Assembly (NCBI RefSeq): GCF_019091135.1 | Contig: NZ_JAGXJW010000059.1 | Coordinates: forward strand, 1-47,834 | DNA length: 47,834 nucleotides | Direction: 5' to 3' | Source: Cohnella sp. GbtcB17 | GTDB lineage: Bacteria; Bacillota; Bacilli; Paenibacillales; Paenibacillaceae | Part shown: positions 25,526 to 35,700 of the stretch, in pieces | Numbering within the stretch: the stretch's first letter is position 1 | Layout: each line of letters begins with the position of its first letter | Position numbers and translations under genes: made by a program | Notes under the pieces: model-generated | What the model was told of the DNA's origin: nothing | The model's input: only the letters and a program-made list of their open reading frames with translations | The model's database searches: none

Positions 25526-26308
25526 ATGAAGCTGCCGAACGAGCTTTACGCCGTTTTGCTCGTGGACGACGAGCCCGGGGCGATCAAGTCGCTCAAGTAT
25601 TTGCTGGATTGGGAGCAGGCCGGATTCCGGATCGCCGGAGAAGCCGCCAATGGCCGTCAGGCGCTGGAAAGGCTGGCGGAGCACGACTACGCGCTCATTA
25701 TAACGGATATCCGGATGCCGGAGATGGAGGGCATCGACCTGATCGCCGCCATCCGGGAGAGAAGCGACGTTCCCGTTGCGATCATGAGCGGATATGAGGA
25801 TTTCTCCTATGCGAGAGCGGCGCTTCGGTTCGGCGTCATGGACTATTTGTTGAAGCCGGCCGAAGAGGACGACCTGGCGAAACTGCTGGTCAGGGTGAGA
25901 GAGGATTTGGACAAGCGAAGCGAACACGCCGCACCCTCCGGCCAGGACCGTGTCACGCTTCCGGACGATCCGGGGAACGAACGAGGCGTGGTCCGGTTCG
26001 TGAAGCAGTGGGTGAAGGACCATTACGCAAGCCCGCTTACGCTGAAGGGCATCGCCTCGCAGCTTTTCATGAACTCCGCCTATTTGGGAAGCCTCTTCAA
26101 GACGCAGACCGGCATCGGCTTTGGCGAATACGTGCTGCAGGTCCGCATGGAGAAGGCGAAGGAGATTCTTGCAGGCACGGATTTGAAAGTATACGAGGTC
26201 GCTTCCGCGGTCGGCTATAACGACATGGACTGGTTTTACGAGAAGTTCAAGCGCTATACAGGGGTAAATCCGGGGGACTACCGGAGCAATAAAGACTCGG
26301 CGGGTTAA
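25526..26308 (+). CDS. YesN-family response regulator with AraC DNA-binding domain
   Basis: 260 residues, shorter than usual YesN proteins (about 350-540) because the linker between domains is minimal. Receiver domain: acidic pair in LLVDDEP, phosphoacceptor Asp61 in IITDIRMPEMEG, and Lys in LLKPAEE. C-terminal AraC domain (LKGIASQLFMNSAYLGSLFKTQTG ... VYEVASAVGYNDMDWFYEKFKRYTGVNP). Start ATG follows AAGGAGGG. Likely activates the importer promoter P2. Confidence 0.93.
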   Translation: MKLPNELYAVLLVDDEPGAIKSLKYLLDWEQAGFRIAGEAANGRQALERLAEHDYALIITDIRMPEMEGIDLIAAIRERSDVPVAIMSGYEDFSYARAALRFGVMDYLLKPAEEDDLAKLLVRVREDLDKRSEHAAPSGQDRVTLPDDPGNERGVVRFVKQWVKDHYASPLTLKGIASQLFMNSAYLGSLFKTQTGIGFGEYVLQVRMEKAKEILAGTDLKVYEVASAVGYNDMDWFYEKFKRYTGVNPGDYRSNKDSAG

Positions 26309-26346
26309 GTCTGGGCAAAGAGGCAGAACGACAGGGAAGGAAAAGC

Positions 26347-26376
26347 TTGAACCTGGCATTGAGGTCATACCATACT
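26347..26376 (+). promoter_or_regulatory. Promoter of the secreted Asp-box protein gene
   Basis: -35 TTGAAC (26347-26352), 18-bp spacer, -10 CATACT (26371-26376). GAGGTC is repeated at 26361 and 26379, flanking the -10, 18 bp apart, and the second copy forms GGTC-TTCT-GACC; these may be regulator sites. Confidence 0.6.
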
Positions 26377-26410
26377 ATGAGGTCTTCTGACCCTTGAGGG
26401 AGGACTACAA

Positions 26411-29400
26411 ATGGCATCGTTGGCGGCAAAAGGTAAGCTTCTGATCTGCTCTGCTCTCATTACGGCATCTCTGCATTTTGGCGTAGGCTCCGCCGCGCCC
26501 TCCGCTGCAACGGAAGCTCGGGCGGCATCCGGCATTAGGACTGCTTCCGTGTCGTTAAGCCCAGGCTACCAATCAAGCGCGGACAGGCTGACGGCTTCGA
26601 TCGGATGGGCGCCGGCAGAACGCAATCCTTACGCGGGCTCGCTCTCTTCGTTCGGCTCTACCGGTTCCTTCTCCCTGGATAGCGGGCTGAACAGCATCGG
26701 CGCCGATCTGGGAGCTGCGCACCCCTTCAACCTGATCGAATTGGCGGCGGACGGCAGCGGCACCCATCGTGTCGAGAAGGCGGATTTGTCGCTGTATGTC
26801 AGTGAAGACAACGTCACCTACGAGAAGGTATCCAATTGGGATTTTCTAAAGCTGGACCGTTCGCTGCTGATCTACAATTTCTCCGAGACAGCCCGATATG
26901 TCAAGGTTCATAGCCACTATGACGATACGGCTGCCGAATACACCGGCGCGAACCTGCAGGCGATGATGGCGATTTACGAGCTTCCGGCAGGGACGTGGAC
27001 CGCGAGCGGCGGCGGGCAATGGAGCTATCGCAAAGCCGTGACGGTGTCCAATCCGAATAACGAGACGGTCTACGACCGCGCGGTATACTTGCCGGACAGC
27101 TCGCTCGGCACGTCCGCTCTCATCGCGGCCGGGCGCCTGCAGGCGGATTATCGCGATGCGCGCTTCGCCGATGCGACCGGGCGGGAACTGAGCTTTTATA
27201 AGGACGACGACGGATTCTACGTCCGGCTGCCCGACATGGCGACGCTCGCGAGTTCGACCGTGTACTTCTATTACGGAAATCCGGCGGCCGCTTTTGTCGG
27301 GGGAGGACAAGAGGCGCTGCAAGTCGAATACGGCAACAAAACCTTGACGCCGCAGGGGGACGACGCCCTGGAGTTCGGCGGCAATATCAAGCCCGTACGG
27401 CTGCCGGACGGCACGTTGATGCTCATGGCGCAGACCGACATCGACAACGGGATTTACGCCCGGTATTCGTTCGACGACGGGATGACATGGTCGGCGCCGG
27501 AGCCTTTGATCGCTCCGGGAAGCCGTTCCGGCGTATCTCTGGACAGCCCCGGCGGGGCTTATGTGGACGAAGCGACCGGAGATCTATTTGTCGTTTTCTA
27601 CTCCTATCATTACTTCGGCGTGTGGGACGGCGTCCATAGCTGTCTGGACGATACCGTCTGCCGCTCGGATTTGTACGTCGTCAAGTCGACCGGTTACACA
27701 GGCGGCAAGCCGAGCTTCGGCACGCCCGTCGCGGTGACAGGGATGATGTCGTCGTTGGGCCACCCGGTCAACTATGCCGTCACCTATGCCAATCCGATCC
27801 GGACGAGCACCGGGCGCCTGATCGTGACGTTCGGCTTTGTGATCGGAGACGACGGCACGTTCGCCGGCGGCGTCGTTTATTCGGACGACAACGGCCTGAC
27901 CTGGACGAAGAGCGCATCCGACCTGACGATTCCGTCCATCGGCGGGGAAGGGGGCGTATCGGAGACGGCGATCATCGAGCGGGCCGACGGCTCCCTGATT
28001 ATTTACGCCAGACAGCAGCGGGGAGACAAGACGACGCTGGCCCAATCGGTCTCCTTAGACAACGGGACGACCTGGTCCGCGGCACAGGACAGCGACATCT
28101 TGAGCAGCAATACCTTTCCCGCACTCAGCCGCGACGATGACGGTTCGATCCTGCTGAATTGGTCGGGCCACAATGCGATGGGCGGGACCAGCTACCAGCG
28201 CAATGACCTGACGGTCGCTTACAGCAGGGACGAGACCTTGACCTGGAACGGCTACCGGAACGTGCTCGACAGGACGAGCCTTTCGACGCCGGGCTGGTAC
28301 TCGGAGGGCGAGCGCAGGCAGGCCGTCGAGTCCGACAAGGTGCCCGCAGGAGAAAATGCCTATCTGTTCTCGTGGTCGGGGGGAACGAGGACGGGCTCCT
28401 TGCTCGTGGAGGATTTCGATCGTTACCTGTACCGGAGTCACGGCGCGCTCGACGACTTCGAATACGAGCGGGCCCCGGGCGCGACGGACAACGGCACCCG
28501 GCTTGCAGGGGACTATTGGTGGAAGACGACGAGCTTCGGTTCCGTAACGACGAGCAGCGCCCAGGCCAGGCACGGGGAAAGGTCGCTGAGAATCTACGAT
28601 CATGCAAGCAATATCACGCCTACCGGCGCCTCCCGGCTGTTTCCGGCCGTCCGCAAGGGAACGGCGGAATTGTCCTTGTACGGAGCGAGCTTTGCCAACG
28701 GCATAAATATCTCGCTTCAGGAAGGCTATTCGCAGCATCCGAACGCGGTCGGGACCGCCTTCCGGCTCCACGTGGCGCCTGACGGAGCGCTGCTGTACGC
28801 CGATACGCAAGAGGCTTATAACCGCAGGGCAGGCTTCGTGCCGGACGATGTCAATCCGGCAGCCGGCAATCTTGAAAATGTCGGCAATACCGCCGCGCTT
28901 GCGCTCGATTACAAAAACCGCAGCGTCGGGATGGACCTGGGGCGCGTCGAGACGATCACTCAGATCAAGCTGATCGACAACGATGCCTCGAATAGGCTCT
29001 CTTCCGGCAATCTTGCCGTCTACATCAGCAATATCAACGACGGAGACTGGCAGCTTGTCACCGGCTGGACGTACAGCAAGGCGGGAGGAACGATTACGCT
29101 CGGCGGCTTGAACGCGCAAGCCAGGTATGTGAAGGTGCACCAGAATTATGCCGACACCGCGTACACCTTCGTGAACGGTCTGCAGGAGATCATACAGGTT
29201 GTATCCGAGCCCGCGTCCCGCCGCATCGGGTACCTGACCGGCGATACGAACCCGGCAACGGGCAATCTGGGCTCCTGGGGCACGAGCGGCTCCTTCGGCT
29301 TCGACTACCAGAGCCGCAGCATGGGTATGGATCTTGGCGCGCCGGAGACGATTAACGAGATCAAGCTATGGGACAATGACGGCTCCAACCGCCTTACGGC

Positions 29401-30292
29401 AAGCGATTTGTCCGTTTACGTCAGCGAGACGAACGCCGGAGACTGGCAGGCGGTTACCGGCTGGTCCTTCGCGAAGTCGAACGGCAACATCAAGCTTGGC
29501 GGCATGTCGGTTACCGCGAGGTTCGTGAAGGTGCATCAGGCGTACTCGGATTCTTCGTTCACCTTCGTCGGCGACATTCGCAGCCTGATGACGGTTCAGA
29601 CGGCGGAGCGTGCCCATACGACCGGGTACCTGACGGGCGACGCGAATCCGTTGACCGGCAACCTTTCCTCCTTTGGTTACACGGGGACGTTTGCGCTGGA
29701 TTACCAGAATAGAAGCATCGGCGTCGATCTCGGTCAGGTCGAGAGCGTCCGGGAGATTACGCTGAGAGATAGCGATTCCTCGAATCGAATTGCTGCGGGC
29801 GATCTCGAAGTTTACGTCAGCCGGACGAACAACGGGGATTGGGTTCAAGCGACCGGCTGGACGTTCCAGAAGTCCAATCGCGAGATCAAACTGGGCGGCT
29901 TGTCGGCAACAGCCCGATACGTCAAGGTGCACCAAGCGTATTCGGACGCAAGCTTCACCTTTGCCAACGAGTTAAGCAATATGATGTCGGTGAAGACTGC
30001 GCCTGTCGCGAGCGTTCTTCATGCGCTGCCCGTCCCGACGAGTTTGGCGGCAAACGTGTGGAACGATATCAGACTGTCGTTCGATCTGGCGGGCGGAACT
30101 GCCGAAGTGTTCGTGAACGGAGCCTCCAAGGGAATCATCTCGGCGGCCCATCCCGGTCCTGTCATCGCGCATCTTCTGATCGCGACCGAGCCGGGCTCGG
30201 GAACGGACGTCTACGTCGACCGGTTCCTGCTGATCGACGAATCTGTCGCGCTTCCGGCAGCGGGAAGCGTCGGGGCGGAAGAGACACTTTGA
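26411..30292 (+). CDS. Secreted multi-domain Asp-box (sialidase-like) protein with discoidin-like modules
   Basis: 1293 residues. Signal peptide with AAPSAATEARA-type cleavage near 37. Domains in order: discoidin (F5/8C)-like module (about 47-195); DUF2341-like region (WSYRKAVTVSNPNNETVYDR, about 205-295); a propeller with four Asp-box motifs, SFDDGMTWSAP, SDDNGLTWTKS, SLDNGTTWSAA and SRDETLTWNGY (about 300-655); three more discoidin-like modules spaced about 132 residues (about 806, 937 and 1069); and a LamG-like end (NVWNDIRLSFDLAGGTAEVFVNG). No cell-wall anchor. Likely an extracellular glycan-binding or exo-glycosidase protein; catalytic sialidase residues were not verified. Start ATG follows GGGAGG. 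Confidence 0.85.
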   Translation: MASLAAKGKLLICSALITASLHFGVGSAAPSAATEARAASGIRTASVSLSPGYQSSADRLTASIGWAPAERNPYAGSLSSFGSTGSFSLDSGLNSIGADLGAAHPFNLIELAADGSGTHRVEKADLSLYVSEDNVTYEKVSNWDFLKLDRSLLIYNFSETARYVKVHSHYDDTAAEYTGANLQAMMAIYELPAGTWTASGGGQWSYRKAVTVSNPNNETVYDRAVYLPDSSLGTSALIAAGRLQADYRDARFADATGRELSFYKDDDGFYVRLPDMATLASSTVYFYYGNPAAAFVGGGQEALQVEYGNKTLTPQGDDALEFGGNIKPVRLPDGTLMLMAQTDIDNGIYARYSFDDGMTWSAPEPLIAPGSRSGVSLDSPGGAYVDEATGDLFVVFYSYHYFGVWDGVHSCLDDTVCRSDLYVVKSTGYTGGKPSFGTPVAVTGMMSSLGHPVNYAVTYANPIRTSTGRLIVTFGFVIGDDGTFAGGVVYSDDNGLTWTKSASDLTIPSIGGEGGVSETAIIERADGSLIIYARQQRGDKTTLAQSVSLDNGTTWSAAQDSDILSSNTFPALSRDDDGSILLNWSGHNAMGGTSYQRNDLTVAYSRDETLTWNGYRNVLDRTSLSTPGWYSEGERRQAVESDKVPAGENAYLFSWSGGTRTGSLLVEDFDRYLYRSHGALDDFEYERAPGATDNGTRLAGDYWWKTTSFGSVTTSSAQARHGERSLRIYDHASNITPTGASRLFPAVRKGTAELSLYGASFANGINISLQEGYSQHPNAVGTAFRLHVAPDGALLYADTQEAYNRRAGFVPDDVNPAAGNLENVGNTAALALDYKNRSVGMDLGRVETITQIKLIDNDASNRLSSGNLAVYISNINDGDWQLVTGWTYSKAGGTITLGGLNAQARYVKVHQNYADTAYTFVNGLQEIIQVVSEPASRRIGYLTGDTNPATGNLGSWGTSGSFGFDYQSRSMGMDLGAPETINEIKLWDNDGSNRLTASDLSVYVSETNAGDWQAVTGWSFAKSNGNIKLGGMSVTARFVKVHQAYSDSSFTFVGDIRSLMTVQTAERAHTTGYLTGDANPLTGNLSSFGYTGTFALDYQNRSIGVDLGQVESVREITLRDSDSSNRIAAGDLEVYVSRTNNGDWVQATGWTFQKSNREIKLGGLSATARYVKVHQAYSDASFTFANELSNMMSVKTAPVASVLHALPVPTSLAANVWNDIRLSFDLAGGTAEVFVNGASKGIISAAHPGPVIAHLLIATEPGSGTDVYVDRFLLIDESVALPAAGSVGAEETL

Positions 30293-30376
30293 TCCGGAGG
30301 CCGGCGTTACGCCAAAGTTCATTACTGCAGCTATCGCAAGATCGAAATTCTGCGACGCATACGAGGAGGAACATCA

Positions 30377-31912
30377 TTGTTACTTACGCTTAAGGAATAC
30401 CGCGAGAAGGTTATGGGGTGCTGGATCGGCAAAAACATCGGAGGCACGCTTGGCGCACCGTTCGAGTGTCAGCGCGGCGTGTTCGATTATGACTTTTATA
30501 CGCAAGAACTCCATGGAGAGCCGCTGCCGAACGACGATCTGGATCTGCAGCTCGTCTGGCTCAACGCAGTGGAAAAGCACGGGCGAGGCGTCAATGCCCG
30601 CATCCTCGGCGAATACTGGCTATCCTACATCGTGCCGAACTGGGGCGAATACGGAGCGGGCAAAAACAATATGAGGCAAGGACTTGTGCCCCCGCTGTCG
30701 GGCTATGCAAACAATGTGTATCGGGACAGCAACGGCGCTTTTATCCGATCCGAAGTCTGGGCCTGTCTGACGCCGGGGCATCCGGAGCTGGCGGTCAAAT
30801 ATGCATACGAGGATGCCATCGTCGACCACAGCCATGAGGGCGTCTACGCCGAGGTGTTTTTCGCCGCCGTCGAGAGTGCGGCATTCGTGGAGAGCGACCG
30901 CGATACGCTGATCGATATCGGACTGTCGTACATCCCTGCGGATTGCGGCATTGCCAAAGGCGTACGCTCGGTGCGGACAGCCTATGCGGAAGGCGCGAGC
31001 TGGCAAGAGGCGCGAATCCGGCTCTTGAATGAGGTGCCGGGCAGCTTCGGCATCTTGGGGATGCGGAAGGAGGATCTGCCCGACGATGTGCCGATCGGTC
31101 CGATCGGATACGATGCGCCAAGCAACGTCGGCATTACCGTACTCGGTTGGGTATACGGCGAAGGCGACTTCGGTAAAAGCATCTGCATCGCGAACAACTG
31201 CGGAGAGGACACCGACTGCACCGCCGCGACCCTGGGCTCGATACTCGGTATCATCGGCGGCGCGTCCAGCATTCCGGCCAAGTGGAAGGAGCCGATCGGC
31301 GATTCAATCAAGACGCTGTGCATCAATCTGGGCGATCAGGGGCTGCGAATCCCGAAGACGGTGACCGAGTTAACCGAGCGCATCATTCGTCTGGCGCCGC
31401 TGTTTCTCGGCAGCGAGCTATGCGACACGGTGAACGCCGAACGCGGCTACACGATCGAAATGGCCGATGGAGCGGCCCTGTACAGCCACCCGCAGCGGCT
31501 TAGCATATGGGCGGACCGCAGCTTTGCCGATCTGCTGGCGCAAAGTCCGCATACGGTAAGCTACGACTTCAATATCTTCGCGGTTCAGGTGGGCTACGGC
31601 GAAGCGCCGTACATCCAGGAAGGCGAAGCCAAGACGTTCAAGCTGCGAATCGACAATCAACTGTTCATGCCCCAATGGCTGGAGGTCAAATGGCATCTGC
31701 CCGAAGGCTGGACCGTCTCGCCTGGCCCGACCTACGGCGCCTATCTGGAGCAGTACCACTGCAATATCGGCATGACCGAGCTTGCGTTCACGGTGACGCC
31801 ATGGGGGCTGGCCAAGTCGCGTTACGATCTGATTTTGGAGATCACGTCGCAGGGGCGCCCTACGAAAGGCCTCATCCCGATCGTGCTCATCCATGGAAAT
31901 TCAGGAAAGTAA
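30377..31912 (+). CDS. ADP-ribosylglycohydrolase (DraG) family protein with extra C-terminal domain
   Basis: 511 residues. The first 350 match the all-helical DraG fold: GKNIGGTLGAPFE near the start, acidic metal site NDDLD (52-56, in place of the classical TDDT) and GEDTDCTAATLGS with Asp278/Asp280. The last 120 residues form a beta-sandwich-like domain. No signal peptide, so cytoplasmic. Known members remove ADP-ribose from proteins using magnesium, but the sugar-uptake setting suggests it may act on a glycoside or nucleoside instead. Start TTG 30377 follows AGGAGG eight bases upstream; no competing ATG nearby. Confidence 0.85.
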   Translation: MLLTLKEYREKVMGCWIGKNIGGTLGAPFECQRGVFDYDFYTQELHGEPLPNDDLDLQLVWLNAVEKHGRGVNARILGEYWLSYIVPNWGEYGAGKNNMRQGLVPPLSGYANNVYRDSNGAFIRSEVWACLTPGHPELAVKYAYEDAIVDHSHEGVYAEVFFAAVESAAFVESDRDTLIDIGLSYIPADCGIAKGVRSVRTAYAEGASWQEARIRLLNEVPGSFGILGMRKEDLPDDVPIGPIGYDAPSNVGITVLGWVYGEGDFGKSICIANNCGEDTDCTAATLGSILGIIGGASSIPAKWKEPIGDSIKTLCINLGDQGLRIPKTVTELTERIIRLAPLFLGSELCDTVNAERGYTIEMADGAALYSHPQRLSIWADRSFADLLAQSPHTVSYDFNIFAVQVGYGEAPYIQEGEAKTFKLRIDNQLFMPQWLEVKWHLPEGWTVSPGPTYGAYLEQYHCNIGMTELAFTVTPWGLAKSRYDLILEITSQGRPTKGLIPIVLIHGNSGK

Positions 31913-31926
31913 GAACCTGCATTCGA

Positions 31927-31955
31927 CAAAGTCCGCGAAAGCGGACTTTGTTCTG
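31927..31955 (+). terminator. Terminator after the DraG-family gene
   Basis: CAAAGTCCGC and GCGGACTTTG form a perfect 10-bp stem around a GAAA tetraloop, followed by TTCTG. Confidence 0.8.
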
Positions 31956-31977
31956 TCTGGGCGTACTCAATCGAATC

Positions 31978-32007
31978 TTGACGATTTTCCTATCGATACG
32001 GCATACT
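31978..32007 (+). promoter_or_regulatory. Promoter of the TetR gene
   Basis: -35 TTGACG (31978-31983), 18-bp spacer, -10 CATACT (32002-32007). Confidence 0.6.
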
Positions 32008-32035
32008 TATTTGTGGCAATTAATAGCAGATTAAA

Positions 32036-32061
32036 TTATATACCTTCCGGAATATATATAA
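32036..32061. promoter_or_regulatory. 26-bp AT-rich palindrome, candidate TetR operator
   Basis: A near-perfect palindrome centred on TTCCGGAA with outer arms TTATATA and TATATAA; only two positions per arm do not match. It lies between the promoter and the TTG start of the TetR gene, as expected for autoregulation by a dimeric repressor. Confidence 0.6.
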
Positions 32062-32089
32062 ATGATAGCGGGCAGGAGGAGAGACCGGT

Positions 32090-32686
32090 TTGCAAAAAAA
32101 CAAGTTTCAGTTAAAAAGAGAAGCGACGTACCGGATGCTGGTCGAAGCCGGCTGGCATTGCTTTGCGGAGAAGGGATATGCGTCTACGACGTTATCGGAC
32201 ATCGTAGCGCGCACCGGACATACGAAAGGAGCATTCTACGGCCATTTTCAGAGCAAGGAACAGCTGTTTATGCACGTACTGGACTTCCAGATCGAAAGAA
32301 CGGACGGCTGGTGGGATATTCCGAGAGATTACAGCCCTTCGGACTTTACGCTCGAAGAAGTGATCGGGTTCACCCTCGTGCGTCTGGGCGAGCTGATGAT
32401 GGGGATCGACAACTGGATCGTGACGCTCGTCGATTTTTACCAGCAGACCAAACGGGACGAAGCGATGCAGCAGCAGCTTAAAGAAAAATATCGCCGATGG
32501 ATCGCGGGGATCGAGCGCTTGATCGTCACGCTGCAGGACAAGGGTTGGATCGAGAAGGAGAAGGATCCTCGGCCGATTGCGATGCAGGTGATCGCTTTTA
32601 ACGAAGGCTATACGATTTTTTCGGCTTTGTTCGGCGGTACGGATCCGCAGGTGCTTATTCAAGGGCTGGTGAAGCTGATGCGGTAG
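32090..32686 (+). CDS. TetR-family transcriptional regulator
   Basis: 198 residues. N-terminal TetR helix-turn-helix: LVEAGWHCFAEKGYASTTLS, then VARTGHTKGAFYGHFQSKEQL; helical ligand-binding C-terminal part. Start TTG 32090 has AGGAGG ten bases upstream. Lies upstream of the giant SLH protein gene with a 64-bp gap and no terminator between them, so it may control or be co-transcribed with it. The ligand is unknown. Confidence 0.92.
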   Translation: MQKNKFQLKREATYRMLVEAGWHCFAEKGYASTTLSDIVARTGHTKGAFYGHFQSKEQLFMHVLDFQIERTDGWWDIPRDYSPSDFTLEEVIGFTLVRLGELMMGIDNWIVTLVDFYQQTKRDEAMQQQLKEKYRRWIAGIERLIVTLQDKGWIEKEKDPRPIAMQVIAFNEGYTIFSALFGGTDPQVLIQGLVKLMR

Positions 32687-32750
32687 CCGAATCGCCCGAT
32701 AGCCCGATAGCGAATGAGTCGTTATTCAGAAAAATAAAGGGGTTAACAGA

Positions 32751-35700
32751 ATGAAGCGTAAAGCGATCGCAATCATGCTTGTCTTTTTGATGGCTACGAC
32801 TATCCTCTCCAATGCGGCGGGAACGCTTCGGCATTCATTCGCCGCCGACGTCGTCTGGACGCCGATCGGCAGCGCGGCGGAGCTCGCCCAGATTCGCTTC
32901 GGACTGGCGGGCCATTACAGGTTGACGCAGGATATCGATCTGGCGGGGTACAACGCCGGAGACGGACGCGGTTGGGTGCCGATCGGCGGCAACGGAAGCT
33001 TATTTACGGGCAGCTTCGACGGCAACGGGTTTGTCATTCGCAATATGACGATCAATCGGCCGAACGACAATAACGTAGGTTTTTTCGGGGAGACGGGCAA
33101 TGCGACGATAACCAATGTGCATTTGACGAACGTAAATGTAAAAGGGCATACATACGTGGGCGGACTGGCGGGCGCACCGGTTACTTCCACAATTAGCCGC
33201 GTTTCCGTCCAAGGCACCGTGTCCGGCGAGGGCGGCGTGGGCGGTTTGGTCGGCTACAACAGTCTGACGAACGTCTCCGACAGTTATGCCGCAGGACATA
33301 TCGTCGCCGGCTCCGGAGACAGCTTCGGCGGATTGATCGGCTATGGTACCGGCAACGGTGCCCGAGGCTCGATCGCCCGTTCGTATTCGACTGCTGCCGT
33401 CGATTCGGGTACGAATGCCGGAGGCCTGGTCGGACGGGTGGATGGCTTCGTGCCGGCGACATCCGCCTATTGGGACACGGAGACAAGCGGGCAGCCTGCG
33501 TCAGCAGCGGGCACGGGCAAGCCGACCGCGCAGATGCTGCAAAAGTCGACGTACTCGGGCTGGGACTTCGCCGGCAACGGGACGGACGACCCGATCTGGG
33601 GCATGGTGGAAGGCGCTACCTATCCGCTTCATTACGGCGATTATAAAAAGGTAGCGCTTGCTTCTTTGATCGTAACGGATGCGGATGGTGCTGCGAAGGC
33701 ACTGGACCGGGATTTTTCCGGCGGCTACGGGTCTTATAGCGTACGGGTGGGAAGCGAGACGGATCAGGTGAAGGTGTCGGGAACGCCGCTTGCATCGGGT
33801 TCGATCGTCTCGGTGGAAGGCGGAGCGAGCACGGAGGCACTTGCGCTGATTCCGGGCGAAAATACGTTTAAGGTAAAGGTCAGCGACGCCGGCGATCCGG
33901 CTGCGCTGAATGCCGTTTACAAGTTGACCGTCTACCGGGAAGACGGGAGCGTGCAGTACCCGCATCGGATCACGACCGCGGAGCAGTTGTCCAGCATCGG
34001 CGATTCGTCCGTCGGATACGAGCTGGACGACCGGTATGAGCTCGAAGCGGATCTGGATCTGACGGCCTATTCCGCCGCTGCGGGATGGGAGCCGATCGGC
34101 AGCGGAACGACGCCGTTTGCAGGCGTCTTCGAAGGGAACGGCCACACGATCGCGAACGTAAGCGTCAATCGTCCGACCTCCGACGATCAGGGCTTGTTCG
34201 GCGTCACGTCCGGGGCCGCAATCTCCAATGTCTCGATCGTGAATGCTGAAGTTGCAGGGGCCGATAGGGTCGGCGGGTTGATCGGCCGCGCCGAGAATAC
34301 GATTGTAGCCGGCGTATCCGTCCAGGGTTCGGTCTCCGGCTCCGGCGATGTCGGCGGCCTGATCGGCGCTGCGGATGCCCTGACTTCCGTGCGCGAATCG
34401 TACGCGGCGGCCGAAGTGCAAGCGGGCAATGACGGCGGCGGCCTGATCGGCTCGGGCGCTGCGGCAGGATCGGTTACGCATGCCTTCTGGGACAACGAGC
34501 GAAGCGGGCAAGTTTCCTCGTCGGGCGGAGGGACGCCGCATAGCACGTCGGAAATGATGAAGAAAGCTACCTATACCGATTATCCCGGTTCGGTGTGGGC
34601 GTTCGGCAGCGGAAAACGGTGGGGCATCGTCGAAGGCACGACTTATCCGATGCCGTATGCGAGCCTTCAGGGCGTGAGCCCGACCGCGATCGCGGTCGCC
34701 GCGCCCGGCACGACCGTGACGATGACGCCTTCCGTCTTTAATGCATCGACAGGCATTTACGCGATTGCGCTCGCAGCGCCGGTTGCGCATGCGGAATTCA
34801 CGGTGACGCCGGCAGCGGGACAGACCGTATCCATCGACGGCGTTAACGGCAATTCGCGGGCGGTCGATCTGACGCTGGGCGACAATCCGGTCGAGATCGT
34901 CGTGACGGGCGGCAACGGGCAGGTCGGCGTTTATCGGTTCGTGCTTGCCGTACCGTCGCCCTCGGCTGAAGTCGCCTCCGTTCCGCCGGGCGGCATTTAC
35001 GGGATTGGCGACGAGTTGAATTTTACGGTCGCCTACGGTGATGCCGTTGACGTCGACTCCGGCTCGCCGCCGGCGCTGCCGATCGTGCTGGATGGCGGGG
35101 TGAGCAAGTCTGCTTCTTATTCGGGCATGTCGGGCGGAGATCCGCGCACGCTGCAGTTCCGTTATACCGTTCAGGAAGGCGATGAGGCTGCAGCCGGCAT
35201 TCAGCTCGGGTCTGCGCTTGTCGCGGCTTCTCCTTCCTCCGTGACGGCCCTGGGCAGTTCCGTGTCTCTGGAGCTGGCGACGCCGCTGCCGGATACGAGC
35301 GGTATCGTCATCGATGGGGAGCTTCCCGAGATCGATCTCACGCCTTCGACGACAGCGCCGTCGGGCGGTGCCGTCACGATCGCCGTCGATACGGACGGTA
35401 CAGGTACGGGCATCGCCGGAGTCAAATGGGCGGCGGGCAACCGAAGCATAGCCTATTTCGGCGGAGCGGGCACCGTCTTGTCGGGGGGATCGTTCGAGGC
35501 TGCGGATAATGGCACGTACACGGTTTATGCGATTGACGAAGCCGGCAACGAACAGATCAAGACGATCGATGTGACGAATATCGTTACGGCGAAGCCGACC
35601 GTACTGCTGGACTACAACCCCAAGACGGCGGTTCGCGCAAGCGTGGAAGTGTCGGTAACGACATCGGCAAACAACGCGGGAGCCGGCAACAAAATAGAGG

